64,000 nt of DNA from Euonymus europaeus (taxonomy: Eukaryota > Streptophyta > Magnoliopsida > Celastrales > Celastraceae): NCBI GenBank assembly GCA_963580455.1, contig OY756960.1, forward strand, positions 10,292,001 through 10,356,000, read 5' to 3'. The notes under the pieces are model-generated. The model did not search any database. It worked only from the letters and a program-made list of their open reading frames with translations, and was not told where the DNA came from. Both the position numbers and the translations under genes were made by a program. Below, piece by piece: positions 37,301-50,243 of the stretch; the first letter of the stretch is position 1; each line of letters opens with the position of its first letter.

Positions 37301-37884
37301 ATAAAAGCTCCACCATAGATAGAGTTGAGCAACTTCGGACCTTCAAAGTTGCTCGGTGTACACATTTTATTGTTCTTTTATGTCAAATTTTACGAGTATA
37401 ACTTGCTAGATTATTTCGATGCCAAAACACCAACTTTCTATGTCAATTGGACAAAAACCGTTAAAAGCTCCTCCATAGATAGAGTTGAGCAACTTCTGAT
37501 CATCAATGTTGCTCGGTGTACACTTTTTATTGTTCTTCTATGTCAAATTTTACGTGTATAAGCTTCCTAGATTACTTCGACGCCAAAACACCTCATATCT
37601 ATGCCAAATGGAAAAAAACCGTTAAAAGCTCTTCCATAGATAGAGTTGAGCAAATTCGGACCATGAAAGTTGCTCGGTGTACACTTTTTGTTGTTCTTCT
37701 ATGTCAAATTTTACGAGTATAAGCTTCGTAGATTATTTCGATGCCAAAACACTACATATCTATGCCAAATGGACAAAAACCGTTAAAACCTCCTCCCTAG
37801 ATGGAGTTGAGCAACTTCGGACCATGAAAGTTGCTCAGTGTACACTTTTTATTGTTCTTCTATTTCAAATTTTACGAGTATAAG
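34354..37884 (+). repeat. 22-mer HOR copy 2 (3,531 bp)
   Basis: Same order and length as copy 1. Private changes include TTTTGATGCC near 36453, TTTTGCATG near 36748, and CTACGAAAAATGGC near 37118. The AATGGCAAAA part is shared with copy 3, which ties copies 2 and 3 more closely to each other there. Confidence 0.88.
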
Positions 37885-40800
37885 CTTCCTAGATTATTTC
37901 GATGCCGAAACACCAACTTTCTATGACAAATGGATAAAAACCGTTAAAAGCTCCTCCATAGATAGAGTTCAGCAACTTCGAACCATGAAAGCTGCTCGGT
38001 GTACACTTTTTACTGTTCTTCTATGTCAAATTTTACGAGTATAACTTCCTAGATTATTTCGATTTGAAAACAAGACCTTTCTATGAAAAACAGAGAAAAA
38101 CCATTAAAATCATCTCCATAGATAGAGTTGAGCAACTTCGGACCATGAAAGTTGCTCGGTGTACACTTTTTATTGTTCTTCTTTGTCAAATTTTATGAGT
38201 ATAAGCTTCCTAGACTATTTCGATGCCGAAACACCAACTTTCTATGACAAATGGATAAAAACCGTTAAAAGCTCCTCCATAGATAGAGTTGAGCAACTTT
38301 GGACCATGAAAGTTGCTCGGTGTACACTTTTTATTGTTCTTCTATGTCAAATTTTACGAGTATAACTTCCTAGATTATTTCTATTCCAAAACCCCAACTT
38401 TCTATGAAAAATGGACAAAAACCGTTAAAAGCTCATCCATAGATAGAGTTTAGCAACTTCGGACCATAAAAGTTGCTCGGTGTACACTTTTTATTGTTCT
38501 TCTATGTCAAATTTTACGTGTATAAGCTTCCTAGATTACTTCGACGCCAAAAGACCACCTTTCTTCGACAAATGAACAAAATCGATAAAAGCTCCACCAT
38601 AGATAGAGTTGAGCAACTTCAGACCATCAAAGTTGCTCGGTGTACACGTTTTATTGTTCTTTTATGTCAGATTTTACGAGTATAACTTCCTAGATTATTT
38701 CGATGCCAAAACACCAACTTTGTATGTCAATTGGACAAAAACCGTTAAAAGCTCCTCCATTGATAGAGTTGAGCAACTTCGGACCACCAATGTTGCTCGG
38801 TGTACACTTTTTATTGTTCTTCTATGTCAAATTTTACGAGTATAAGCTTCGTAGATTACTTCGATGCCAAAACACCTCATATCTATGCCAAATGGATAAA
38901 AACCGTTAAAAGCTCCTCCATAGATAGAGTTGAGCAAATTCGGACCATGAAAGTTGCTCGGTGTACACTTTTTGTTGTTCTTCTATGTCAAATTTTATGA
39001 GTATAAGCTTCGTAGATTATTTCGATGCCAAAACACTACATATCTATGCCAAATGGACAAAAACCTTTAAAAGGTCCTCCCTAGATGGAGTTGAGCAACT
39101 TCGGACCATGAAAGTTGCTTAGTGTACACTTTTTATTGTTCTTCTATGTCAAATTTTACGAGCATAACTTCCTAGATTATTTCGATTCCAAAACAAGACC
39201 TTTCTATGAAAAACGGAGAAAAACCGTTAAAATCATCTCCATAGATAGAATTGAGCAACTTCGGACCATGAAAGTTGCTCGGTGTACACTTTTTATTGTC
39301 CTTCTATGTCAAATTTTACGAGTATAAGCTTCCTAGATTATTTCGATTCCAAAACACGAACTTTCTATGACAAATGGACAAAAACCGTTAAAAGCTCCTC
39401 GATAGATAGAGTTGAGCAACTTCGAACCATGAAAGTTGCTCGGTGTACACTTTTTATTGTTCTTCTATGTCAAATTTTACGAGTATAAGCTTCCTAGATT
39501 ATTTCGATGCCAAAAGACCACCTTTCTTCGACAAATGAACAAAAATCGATAAAAGCTCCACCATAGATAGAGTTGAGCAACTTCGGACCATCAAAGTTGC
39601 TCGGTGTACACATTTTATTGTTCTTTTATGTCCAATTTTACGAGTATAACTTCCTAGATTATTTCGATGCCAAAACACCAACTTTCTATGTCAATTGGAC
39701 AAAAACCGTTAAAAGCTCCTCCATAGATAGAGTTGAGCAACTTCTGACCATGAAAGTTGCTCGGTGTACACTTTTTATTGTTCTTCTTTGTCAAATTTTA
39801 TGAGTATAAGCTTCCTAGATTATTTCGATGCCGAAACACCAACTTTCTATGACAAATGGATAAAAACCGTTAAAAGCTCCTCCATAAATAGAGTTGAGCA
39901 ACTTCGGACCGTGAAAGTTGCCCGCTGTACACTTTTTAGTGTTCTTCTATGTCAAATTTTACGAGTATAACTTCCTAGATTATTTCGATTCCAAAACACC
40001 AACTTTCTATGCCAAATGGACAAAAACCGTTAAAGCTCCTCCATAGATAGAGTTGAGCAACTTCGGAACATGAAAGTTGCTCGGTGTACACTTTTTATTG
40101 TTCTTCTATGTCAAATTTTACGAGTATAACTTCCTAGATTATTTCGATTCCAAAACACGAACTTTCTATGAAAAATGGACAAAAACCGTTAAAAGCTCAT
40201 CCATAGATAGAGTTTAGCAACTTCGGACCATAAAAGTTGCTCGGTGTACACTTTTTATTGTTCTTCTATGTCAAATTTTACGAGTATAAGCTTCCTAGAT
40301 TATTTCGATGCCAAAATACCACCTTTCTTCGACAAATGAACAAAAACCGATAAAAGCTCCACCATAGATAGAGTTGAGCAACTTCGGACCATCAAAGTTG
40401 CTCGGTGTACACATTTTATTGTTCTTTTATGTCAAATTTTATGAGTATAACTTCCTAGATTATTTCGATGCCAAAACACCAACTTTATATAACAATTGGA
40501 CAAAAACCGTTAAAATCTCCTCCATAGATAGAGTTGAGCAACTTCGTACCATCAATGTTGCTCGGTGTACACTTTTTATTGTTCTTCTATGTCAAATTTT
40601 GCGTGTATAAGCTTCCTAGATTACTTCGATGCCAAAACACCAACTTTCTATGTCAATTTGACAAAAACCGTTAAAAGCTCCTCCATAGATAGAGTTGAGC
40701 AACTTCTGACCATCAATGTTGCTCGGTGTACACTTTTTATTGTTCTTCTATGTCAAATTTTACGTGTATAAGCTTCCTAGATTACTTCGACGCCAAAACA

Positions 40801-41736
40801 CCTCATATCTATGCCAAATGGACAAAAACCGTTAAAAGCACCTCCATAGATAGAGTTGAGCAACTTCGAACCATGAAAGTTGCTCGGTGTACACTTTTTA
40901 TTGTTCTTCTATGTCAAATTTTACGAGTATAACTTCCTAGATTATTTCGATTCCAAAACACGAACTTTCTATGAAAAATGGCAAAAAACCGTTAAAAGCT
41001 CATCCATAGATAGAGTTTAGCAACTTCGGACCATAAAAGTTGCTCGGTGTACACTTTTTATTGTTCTTCTATGTCAAATTTTACGAGTATAAGCTTCCTA
41101 GATTATTTCGATGCCAAAAGACCACCTTTCTTCGACAAATGAACAAAAACCGATAAAAGCTCCACCATAGATAGAGTTGAGCAACTTCGGACCTTCAAAG
41201 TTGCTCGGTGTACACATTTTATTGTTCTTTTATGTCAAATTTTACGAGTATAACTTGCTAGATTATTTCGATGCCAAAACACCAACTTTCTATGTCAATT
41301 GGACAAAAACCGTTAAAAGCTCCTCCATAGATAGAGTTGAGCAACTTCTGATCATCAATGTTGCTCGGTGTACACTTTTTATTGTTCTTCTATGTCAAAT
41401 TTTACGTGTATAAGCTTCCTAGATTACTTCGACGCCAAAACACCTCATATCTATGCCAAATGGAAAAAAACCGTTAAAAGCTCTTCCATAGATAGAGTTG
41501 AGCAAATTCGGACCATGAAAGTTGCTCGGTGTACACTTTTTGTTGTTCTTCTATGTCAAATTTTACGAGTATAAGCTTCGTAGATTATTTCGATGCCAAA
41601 ACACTACATATCTATGCCAAATGGACAAAAACCGTTAAAAGCTCCTCCCTAGATGGAGTTGAGCAACTTCGGACCATGAAAGTTGCTCAGTGTACACTTT
41701 TTATTGTTCTTCTATATCAAATTTTACGAGTATAAG
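37885..41736 (+). repeat. 24-mer HOR copy 3 (3,852 bp)
   Basis: Same order as the 22-mers but starting D-E-D-F-G instead of D-F-G: an E-D pair is gained, which accounts for the extra 321 bp. The pair carries GATTTGAAAACAAG in E and CCTAGACTATT in D. The G at 38527 is a hybrid with a B-type start (GACGCCAAAAGACC). Confidence 0.87.
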
Positions 41737-42470
41737 CTTCCTAGATTATTTCGATGCCGAAACACCAACTTTCTATGACAAATGGATAAAAACCGTTAAA
41801 AGCTCCTCCATAGATAGAGTTCAGCAACTTCGAACCATGAAAGCTGCTCGGTGTACACTTTTTACTGTTCTTCTATGTCAAATTTTACGAGTATAACTTC
41901 CTAGATTATTTCGATTTGAAAACAAGACCTTTCTATGAAAAACAGAGAAAAACCATTAAAATCATCTCCATAGATAGAGTTGAGCAACTTCGGACCATGA
42001 AAGTTGCTCGGTGTACACTTTTTATTGTTCTTCTTTGTCAAATTTTATGAGTATAAGCTTCCTAGACTATTTCGATGCCGAAACACCAACTTTCTATGAC
42101 AAATGGATAAAAACCGTTAAAAGCTCCTCCATAGATAGAGTTGAGCAACTTTGGACCATGAAAGTTGCTCGGTGTACACTTTTTATTGTTCTTCTATGTC
42201 AAATTTTACGAGTATAACTTCCTAGATTATTTCTATTCCAAAACCCCAACTTTCTATGAAAAATGGACAAAAACCGTTAAAAGCTCATCCATAGATAGAG
42301 TTTAGCAACTTCGGACCATAAAAGTTGCTCGGTGTACACTTTTTATTGTTCTTCTATGTCAAATTTTACGAGTATAAGCTTCCTAGATTATTTCGATGCC
42401 AAAAGACCACCTTTCTTCGACAAATGAACAAAAACCGATTAAAGCTCCACCATAGATAGAGTTGAGCAAC
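41737..42470 (+). repeat. Partial fourth HOR copy D-E-D-F-G
   Basis: Repeats the start of the 24-mer 3,852 bp after 37885, with the same AAAGCTGCTCGG, GATTTGAAAAC and CCTAGACTATT marks. The HOR ends inside the G monomer at 42379, whose second half turns V-like (CTTCTGACCATCAATG). Confidence 0.84.
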
Positions 42471-42539
42471 TTCTGACCATCAATGTTGCTCGGTGTACAC
42501 TTTTTATAGTTCTTCTATGTCAAATTTTACGTGTATAAG
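42379..42539 (+). repeat. Hybrid monomer G/V closing the 22/24-mer HOR
   Basis: The first half is G (AAAAGACCACC, CTCCACC). After GAGCAACTTC it continues as V (TGACCATCAATG, TTTTACGTG) and leads into B. The switch lies within about 42460-42476, inside the monomer's inverted repeat. Confidence 0.78.
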
Positions 42540-43824
42540 CTTCCTAGATTACTTCGACGCCAAAACACCTCATATCTATGCCAAATGGACAAAAACCGTT
42601 AAAAGCTCCTCCATAGATAGAGTTGAGCAACTTCGAACCATGAAAGTTGCTCGGTGTACACTTTTTATTGTTCTTCTATGTCAAATTTTACGAGTATAAC
42701 TTCCTAGATTATTTCGATTCCAAAACACGAACTTTCTATGAAAAATGGACAAAAACCGTTAAAAGCTCATCCAAAGATAGAGTTTAGCAACTTCGAACCA
42801 TAAAAGTTGCTCGGTGTACACTTTTTATTGTTCTTCAATGTCAAATTTTACGAGTATAAGCTTCCTAGATTATTTTGATGCCAAAAGACCACCTTTCTTC
42901 GACAAATGAAAAAAAATCGATAAAAGCTCCACCATAGATAGAGTTGAGCTACTTCAGACCATCAAAGTTGCTCGGTGTACACGTTTTATTGTTCTTTTAT
43001 GTTAGATTTTACGAGTATAACTTCCTAGATTATTTCGATGCCAAAACACCAACTTTGTATGTCAAATGGACAAAAACCGTTAAAAGCTCCTCCATTGATA
43101 GAGTTGAGCAACTTCGGACCATCAATGTTGCTCGGTGTACACTTTTTATTGTTCTTCTATGTCAAATTTTACGTGTATAAGCTTCCTAGATTACTTCGAT
43201 GCCAAAACACCTCATATCTATGCCAAATGGACGAAAACCGTTAAAAGCTCCTCCATAGATAGAGTTGAACAAATTCGGACCATGAATGTTGCTCGGTGTA
43301 CACTTTTTGTTGTTCTTCTATGTCAAATTTTACGAGTATAAGCTTCGTAGATTATTTCGATGCCAAAACACTACATATCTATGCCAATTGGACAAAAACC
43401 GTTAAAAGCTCCTGCCTAGATGGAGTTTAGCAACTTCGGACCATGAAAGTTGCTCAGTGTACACCTTTTATTGTTCTTCTATGTCAAATTTTACGTGTAT
43501 AAGCTTCCTAGATTACTTCGACGCAAAAACACCTCATATCTATGCCAAATGGACAAAAACCGTAAAAAGCTCCTCCATAGATAGAGTTGAGCAACTTCGG
43601 ACCATCAAAGTTGCTCGGTGTACACATTTTATTGTTCTTTTATGTCAAATTTTATGAGTATAACTTGCTAGATTATTTCGATGCCAAAACACCAACTTTC
43701 TATGTCAATTGGACAAAAACCGTTAAAAGCTCCTCCATAGATAGAGTTGAGCAACTTCTGACCATCAATGTTGCTCGGTGTACACTTTTTATTGTTCTTC
43801 TATGTCAAATTTTACGTGTATAAG
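42540..43824 (+). repeat. 8-mer HOR B-F-G-Vt-B-L-B-V (1,285 bp)
   Basis: Monomers start at 42540, 42700, 42861, 43021, 43182, 43343, 43504 and 43664. Shared marks with the next copy are CTTCAATGTC in F and TATGTTAGATTTT in G, at a spacing of 1,285 bp. Confidence 0.83.
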
Positions 43825-44787
43825 CTTCCTAGATTACTTCGACGCCAAAACACCTCATATCTATGCCAAATGGACAAAAACCGTTAAAAGCTCCTCCATA
43901 GATAGAGTTGAGCAACTTCGAACTATGAAAGTTGCTCGGTGTACACCTTTTATTGTTCTTCTATGTCAAATTTTACGAGTATAACTTCGTAGATTATTTC
44001 GATTCCAAAACACGAACTTTCTATGAAAAATGGACAAAAACCGTTAAAAGCTCGTCCAAAGATAGAGTTTAGCAACTTCGAACCATAAAAGTTGCTCGGT
44101 GTACACTTTTTATTGTTCTTCAATGTCAAATTTTACGAGTATAAGTTTCCTAGATTATTTCGATGCCAAAAGACCACCTTTCTTCGACAAATGAACAAAA
44201 ACCGATAAAAGCTCCACCATAGATAGAGTTGTGCAACTTCGGACCATCAAAGTTGCTCGGTGTACACGTTTTATTGTTCTTTTATGTTAGATTTTACGAG
44301 TATAACTTCCTAGATTATTTCGATGCTAAAACACCAACTTTGTATGTCAATTGGACAAAAACCGTTAAAAGCTCCTCCATTGATAGAGTTGAGCAACTTC
44401 GGACCATCAATGTTGCTCGGTGTACACTTTTTATTGTTCTTCTATGTCAAATTTTACGTGTATAAGCTTCCTAGATTACTTCGATGCCAAAACACCTCAT
44501 ATCTATGCCAAATGGACAAAAACCGTTAAAAGCTCCTCCATAGATAGAGTTGAGCAAATTCGGACCATGAATGTTGCTCGGTGTACACTTTTTGTTGTTC
44601 TTCTATGTCAAATATTACGAGTATAAGCTTTGTAGATTATTTCGATGCCAAAACACTACATATCTATGCCAAATGGACAAAAACCGTTAAAAGCTCCTCC
44701 CTACATGGAGTTGAGCAACTTCGGACCATGAAAGTTGCTTAGTGTACACTTTTTATTGTTCTTCTATGTCAAATTTTACGAGTATAA
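43825..44787 (+). repeat. Partial second 8-mer copy B-F-G-Vt-B-L
   Basis: Monomers start at 43825, 43985, 44146, 44306, 44467 and 44628. The copy departs at L, which leads into E through the GCTTAGTGTAC tail and not into B. Confidence 0.82.
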
Positions 44788-47032
44788 CTTCCTAGATTAT
44801 TTCGATTCCAAAACAAGACCTTTCTATGAAAAACGGAGAAAAACCGTTAAAATCATCTCCATAGATAGAGTTGAGCAACTTCGGACCATGAAAGTTGCTC
44901 GGTGTACACTTTTTATTGTTCTTCTTTGTCAAATTTTATGAGTATAAGCTTCCTAGATTATTTCGATGCCGAAACACCAACTTTCTATGACAAATGGATA
45001 AAAACCGTTAAAAGCTCCTCCATAGATAGAGTTGAGCAACTTCAGACCATGAAAGTTGCTCGGTGTACACTTTTTAGTATTCTTTATGTCAAATTTTACG
45101 AGTATAACTTCCTAGATTATTTCGATTCCAAAACACCAACATTCTATGCCAAATGGACAAAAACCGTTAAAGCTCCTCCATAGATAGAGTTGAGCAACTT
45201 CGGACCATGAAAGTTGCTCGGTGTACACTTTTTATTGTTCTTCTATGTCAAATTTTACGAGTATAACTTCCTAGATTATTTCGATTCCAAAACACGAACT
45301 TTCTATGAAAAATGGACAAAAATCGTTAAAAGCTCTTCCATAGATAGAGTTTAGCAACTTCGGACCATAAAAGTTGCTCGGTGTACACTTTTTATTGTTC
45401 TTCTATGTCAAATTTTACGAGTATAAGCTTCCTAGATTATTTCGATGCCAAAAGACCACCTTTCTTCGACAAATGAAGAAAAATCGATAAAAGATCCACC
45501 ATAGATAGAGTTGAGCAACTTCGGACCATCAAAGTTGCTCGGTGTACACATTTTATTGTTCTTTTATGTCAAATTTTACGAGTATAACTTCCTAGATTAT
45601 TTCGATGCCAAAACACCAACTTTCTATGTCAATTGGACAAAAACCGTTAAAAGCTCCTCCATAGATAGAGTTGAGCAACTTCTGACCATCAATGTTGCTC
45701 GGTGTACACTTTTTATTGTTCTTCTATGTCAAATTTTACGTGTATAAGCTTCCTAGATTACTTTGACGCCAAAACACCTCATATCTATGCCAAATGGACA
45801 AAAACCGTTAAAAGCTCCTCCATAGATAGAGTTGAGCAAATTCGGAACATGAAAGTTGCTCGATGTACACTTTTTATTGTTCTTCTATGTCAAATTTTAC
45901 GTGTATAAGCTTCCTAGATTACTTCGACGCCAAAACACCTCATATCTATGCCAAATGGACAAAAATCGTTAAAAGCTCTTCCATAGATAGAGTTGAGCAA
46001 ATTCGGACCATGAAAGTTGCTCGGTGTACACTTTTTCTTGTTCTTCTATGTCAAATTTTACGAGTATAAGCTTCGTAGATTATTTCGATGCCAAAACACT
46101 ACATATCTATGCCAAATGGACAAAAACCGTTAAAAGCTCCTCCCAAGATGGAGTTGAGCAACTTCGGACCATGAAAGTTGCTCAGTGTACACTTTTTATT
46201 GTTCTTCTATTTCAAATTTTACGAGTATAAGCTTCCTAGATTATTTCGATGCCGAAACACCAACTTTCTATGACAAATGGATAAAAACCGTTAAAAGCTC
46301 CTCCATAGATAGAGTTCAGCAACTTCGAACCATGAAAGTTGCTTGGTGTACACTTTTTACTGTTCTTCTATGTCAAATTTTACGAGTATAACTTCCTAGA
46401 TTATTTCGATTCCAAAACAAGACCTTTCTATGAAAAACAGAGAAAAACCATTAAAATCATCTCCATAGATAGAGTTTAGCAACTTCGGACCATGAAAGTT
46501 GCTCGGTGTACACTTTTTATTGTTCTTCTTCGTCAAATTTTATGAGTATAAGCTTCCTAGATTATTTCGATGCCGAAACACCAACTTTCTATGACAAATG
46601 GATAAAAACCGTTAAAAGGTTCTCCATAGATAGAGTTGAGCAACTTTGGACCATGAAAGTTGCTCGGTGTACACTTTTTATTGTTCTTCTATGTCAAATT
46701 TTACGAGTATAACTTCCTAGATTATTTCTATTCCAAAACCCCAACTTTCTATGAAAAATGGGCAAAAACCGTTAAAAGCTCATCCATAGATAGAGTTAAC
46801 AAATTCGGACCATAAAAGTTGCTCGGTGTACACTTTTTATTGTTCTTCTATGTCAAATTTTACGAGTATAAGCTTCCTAGATTATTTCGATGCCAAAAGA
46901 CCACCTTTCTTCGACAAATGAAAAAAAACCGATAAAAGTTCCACCATAGATAGAGTTGAGCAACTTCGGACCATCAAAGTTGCTCGGTGTACACATTTTA
47001 TTGTTCTTTTATGTCAAATTTTACGAGTATAA
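44788..47032 (+). repeat. Mixed 14-monomer block E-D-H-F-G-V-B-B-L-D-E-D-F-G
   Basis: Monomers start at 44788, 44949, 45108, 45267, 45428, 45588, 45749, 45910, 46071, 46232, 46392, 46553, 46713 and 46873. L-D-E-D-F-G matches the order at 18305-19266 and 28575-29536. I see no second copy of the whole block. The D at 44949 has a shortened TATTCTTTATG tail. Confidence 0.78.
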
Positions 47033-48798
47033 CTTCCTAGATTATTTCGATGCCAAAACACCAACTTTCTATGTCAATTGGACAAAAACCGTTAAAATCT
47101 CCTGCATAGATAGAGTTGAGCAACTTCGTACCATCAATGTTGCTCGGTGTACACTTTTTATTGTTCTTCTATGTCAAATTTTGCGTGTATAAGCTTCCTA
47201 GATTACTTCGATGCCAAAACACCAACTTTCTATGTCAATTGGACAAAAACCGTTAAAAGCTCCTCCATAGATAGAGTTGAGCAACTTCTGACCATCAATG
47301 TTGCTCGGTGTACACTTTTTATTGTTCTTCTATGTCAAATTTTACGTGTATAAGCTTCCTAGATTACTTCGACGCCAAAACACCTCATATCTATGTCAAA
47401 TGGAAAAAAACCGTTAAAAGCTCCTCCATAGATAGAGTTGAGCAACTTCGGACCATCAAAGTTGCTCGGTGTACACATTTTATTGTTCTTTTATGTCAAA
47501 TTTTTCGAGTATAACTTCCTAGATTATTCCGATGCCAAAACACCATTTTTCTATGTCAGTTGAACAAAAACCGTTAAAAGCTCCTCCATAGATAGAGTTG
47601 AGCAACTTCTGACCATCAATGTTGCTCGGTGTACACTTTTTATTGTTCTTCTATGTCAAATTTTACGTGTATAAGCTTCCTAGATTACTTCGACGCCAAA
47701 ACACCTCATTTCTATGCCAAATGGACAAAAACCGTTAAAAGCTCCTCCATAGATAGAGTTGAGCAACTTCGAACCATGAAAGTTGCTCGGTGTACACTTT
47801 TTATTGTTCTTCTATGTCAAATTTTACGAGTATAACTTCCTAGATTATTTCGATTCCAAAACACGAACTTTCTATGAAAAATGGACAAAAACCGTTAAAA
47901 GCTCATCCATAGATAGAGTTTAGCAACTTCGAACCATAAAAGTTGCTCGGTGTACACTTTTTATTGTTCTTCTATGTCAAATTTTACGAGTATAAGCTTC
48001 CTAGATTATTTCGATGCCAAAAGACCACCTTTCTTCGACAAATGAACAAAAATCGACAAAAGCTCCACCATAGATAGAGATGAGCAACTTCAGACCATCA
48101 AAGTTGCTCGGTGTACACGTTTTATTGTTCTTTTATGTCAGATTTTACGAGTATAACTTCCTAGATTATTTCGATGCCAAAACACCAACTTTGTATGTCA
48201 ATTGGACAAAAACCGTTAAAAGCTCCTCCATAGATAGAGTTGAGCAACTTCTGACCATCAATGTTGCTCGGTGTACACTTTTTATTGTTCTTCTATGTCA
48301 AATTTTACGTGTATAAGCTTCCTAGATTATTTCGACGCCAAAACACCTCATTTCTATGCCAAATGGACAAATACCGTTAAAAGCTCCTCCATAGATAGAG
48401 TTGAGCAACTTCGAACCATGAAAGTTGCTCGGTGTACACTTTTTATTGTTCTTCTATGTAAAATTTTACGAGTATAACTTCCTAGATTATTTCGATTCAA
48501 AAACACGAACTTTCTATGAAAAATGGACAAAAACCGTTAAAAGCTCATCCATAGATAGAGTTTAGCAACTTCGAACCATAAAAGTTGCTCGGTGTACACT
48601 TTTTATTGTTCTTCTATGTCAAATTTTACGAGTATAAGCTTCCTAGATTATTTCGATGCCAAAAGACCACCTTTCTTCGACAAATGAACAAAAATCGATA
48701 AAAGCTCCACCATAGATAGAGATGAGCAACTTCAGACCATCAAAGTTGCTCGGTGTACACGTTTTATTGTTCTTTTATGTCAGATTTTACGAGTATAA

Positions 48799-50243
48799 CT
48801 TCCTAGATTATTTCGATGCCAAAACACCAACTTTGTATGTCAATTGGACAAAAACCGTTAAAAGCTCCTCCATAGATAGAGTTGAGCAACTTCGGACCAT
48901 CAAAGTTGCTCGGTGTACACATTTTATTGTTCTTTTATGTCAAATTTTACGAGTATAACTTCCTAGATTATTCCGATGCCAAAACACCAATTTTCTATGT
49001 CAGTTGAACAAAAACCGTTAAAAGCTCCTCCATAGATAGAGTTGAGCAACTTCTGACCATCAATGTTGCTCGGTGTACACTTTTTATTGTTCTTCTATGT
49101 CAAATTTTACGTGTATAAGCTTCCTAGATTACTTCGACGCCAAAACACCTCATATCTATGCCAAATGGACAAAAACCGTTAAAAGCTCCTCCATAGATAG
49201 AGTTGAGCAACTTCGAACCATGAAAGTTGCTCGGTGTACACTTTTTATTGTTCTTCTATGTCAAATTTTACGAGTATAACTTCCTAGATTATTTCGATTC
49301 CAAAACACGAACTTTCTATGAAAAATGGACAAAAACCGTTAAAAGCTCATCCATAGATAGAGTTTAGTAACTTCGAACCATAAAAGTTGCTCGGTGTACA
49401 CTTTTTATTGTTCTTCTATGTCAAATTTTACGAGTATAAGCTTCCTAGATTATTTCGATGCCAAAAGACCACCTTTCTTCGACAAATGAACAAAAATCGA
49501 TAAAAGCTCCACCATAGATAGAGATGAGCAACTTCAGACCATCAAAGTTGCTCGGTGTACACGTTTTATTGTTCTTTTATGTCAGATTTTACGAGTATAA
49601 CTTCCTAGATTATTTCGATGCCAAAACACCAACTTTGTATGTCAATTGGACAAAAACCGTTAAAAGCTCCTCCATTGATAGAGTTGAGCAACTTCTGACC
49701 ATCAATGTTGCTCGGTGTACACTTTTTATTGTTCTTCTATGTCAAATTTTACGTGTATAAGCTTCCTAGATTACTTCGATGCCAAAACACCTCATATCTA
49801 TGCCAAATGGACAAAAACCGTTAAAAGCTCCTCCATAGATAGAGTTGAGCAAATTCGGACCATGAATGTTGATCGGTGTACACTTTTTGTTGTTCTTCTA
49901 CGTCAAATTTTACGAGTATAAGCTTCATAGATTATTTCGATGCCAAAACACTACATATCTATGCCAAATGGACAAAAACCGTTAAAAGCTCCTCCCTAGA
50001 TGGAGTTGAGCAACTTCGGACCATGAAAGTTGCTCAGTGTACACTTTTTATTGTTCTTCTATTTCAAATTTTACGAGTATAAGCTTCCTAGATTATTTCG
50101 ATGCCGAAACACCAACTTTCTATGACAAATGGATAAAAACCGTTAAAAGCTCCTCCATAGATAGAGTTCAGCAACTTCGAACCATGAAAGTTGCTCGGTG
50201 TACACGTTTTATTGTTCTTTTATGTCAGATTTTACGAGTATAA
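48799..50243 (+). repeat. 9-mer HOR unit 1 (1,445 bp)
   Basis: Vt-W-B-F-G-Vt-B-L-D, starting at 48799, 48959, 49120, 49280, 49441, 49601, 49762, 49923 and 50084. The D switches to a G-type tail (ACACGTTTTATTG) near 50205, which leads back into Vt and closes the repeat. A private GTTGATCGG lies near 49870. Confidence 0.87.
48959..49119 (+). repeat. Exemplar monomer, type W (V variant)
   Basis: Marked by GATTATTCCGATGCC, CACCAATTTTC and TCAGTTGAAC. It is found only at about 47.5-57 kb, always followed by B, and is a diagnostic member of the 9-mer HOR there. Confidence 0.85.

Noticed and set aside
32116..39681. Three identical minus-strand 60-codon frames at 32116-32298, 35647-35829 and 39499-39681
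   Set aside because: They are spaced by exactly one HOR unit (3,531 and 3,852 bp) and are made of G and V monomer sequence read backwards, so they are copies of one chance frame.
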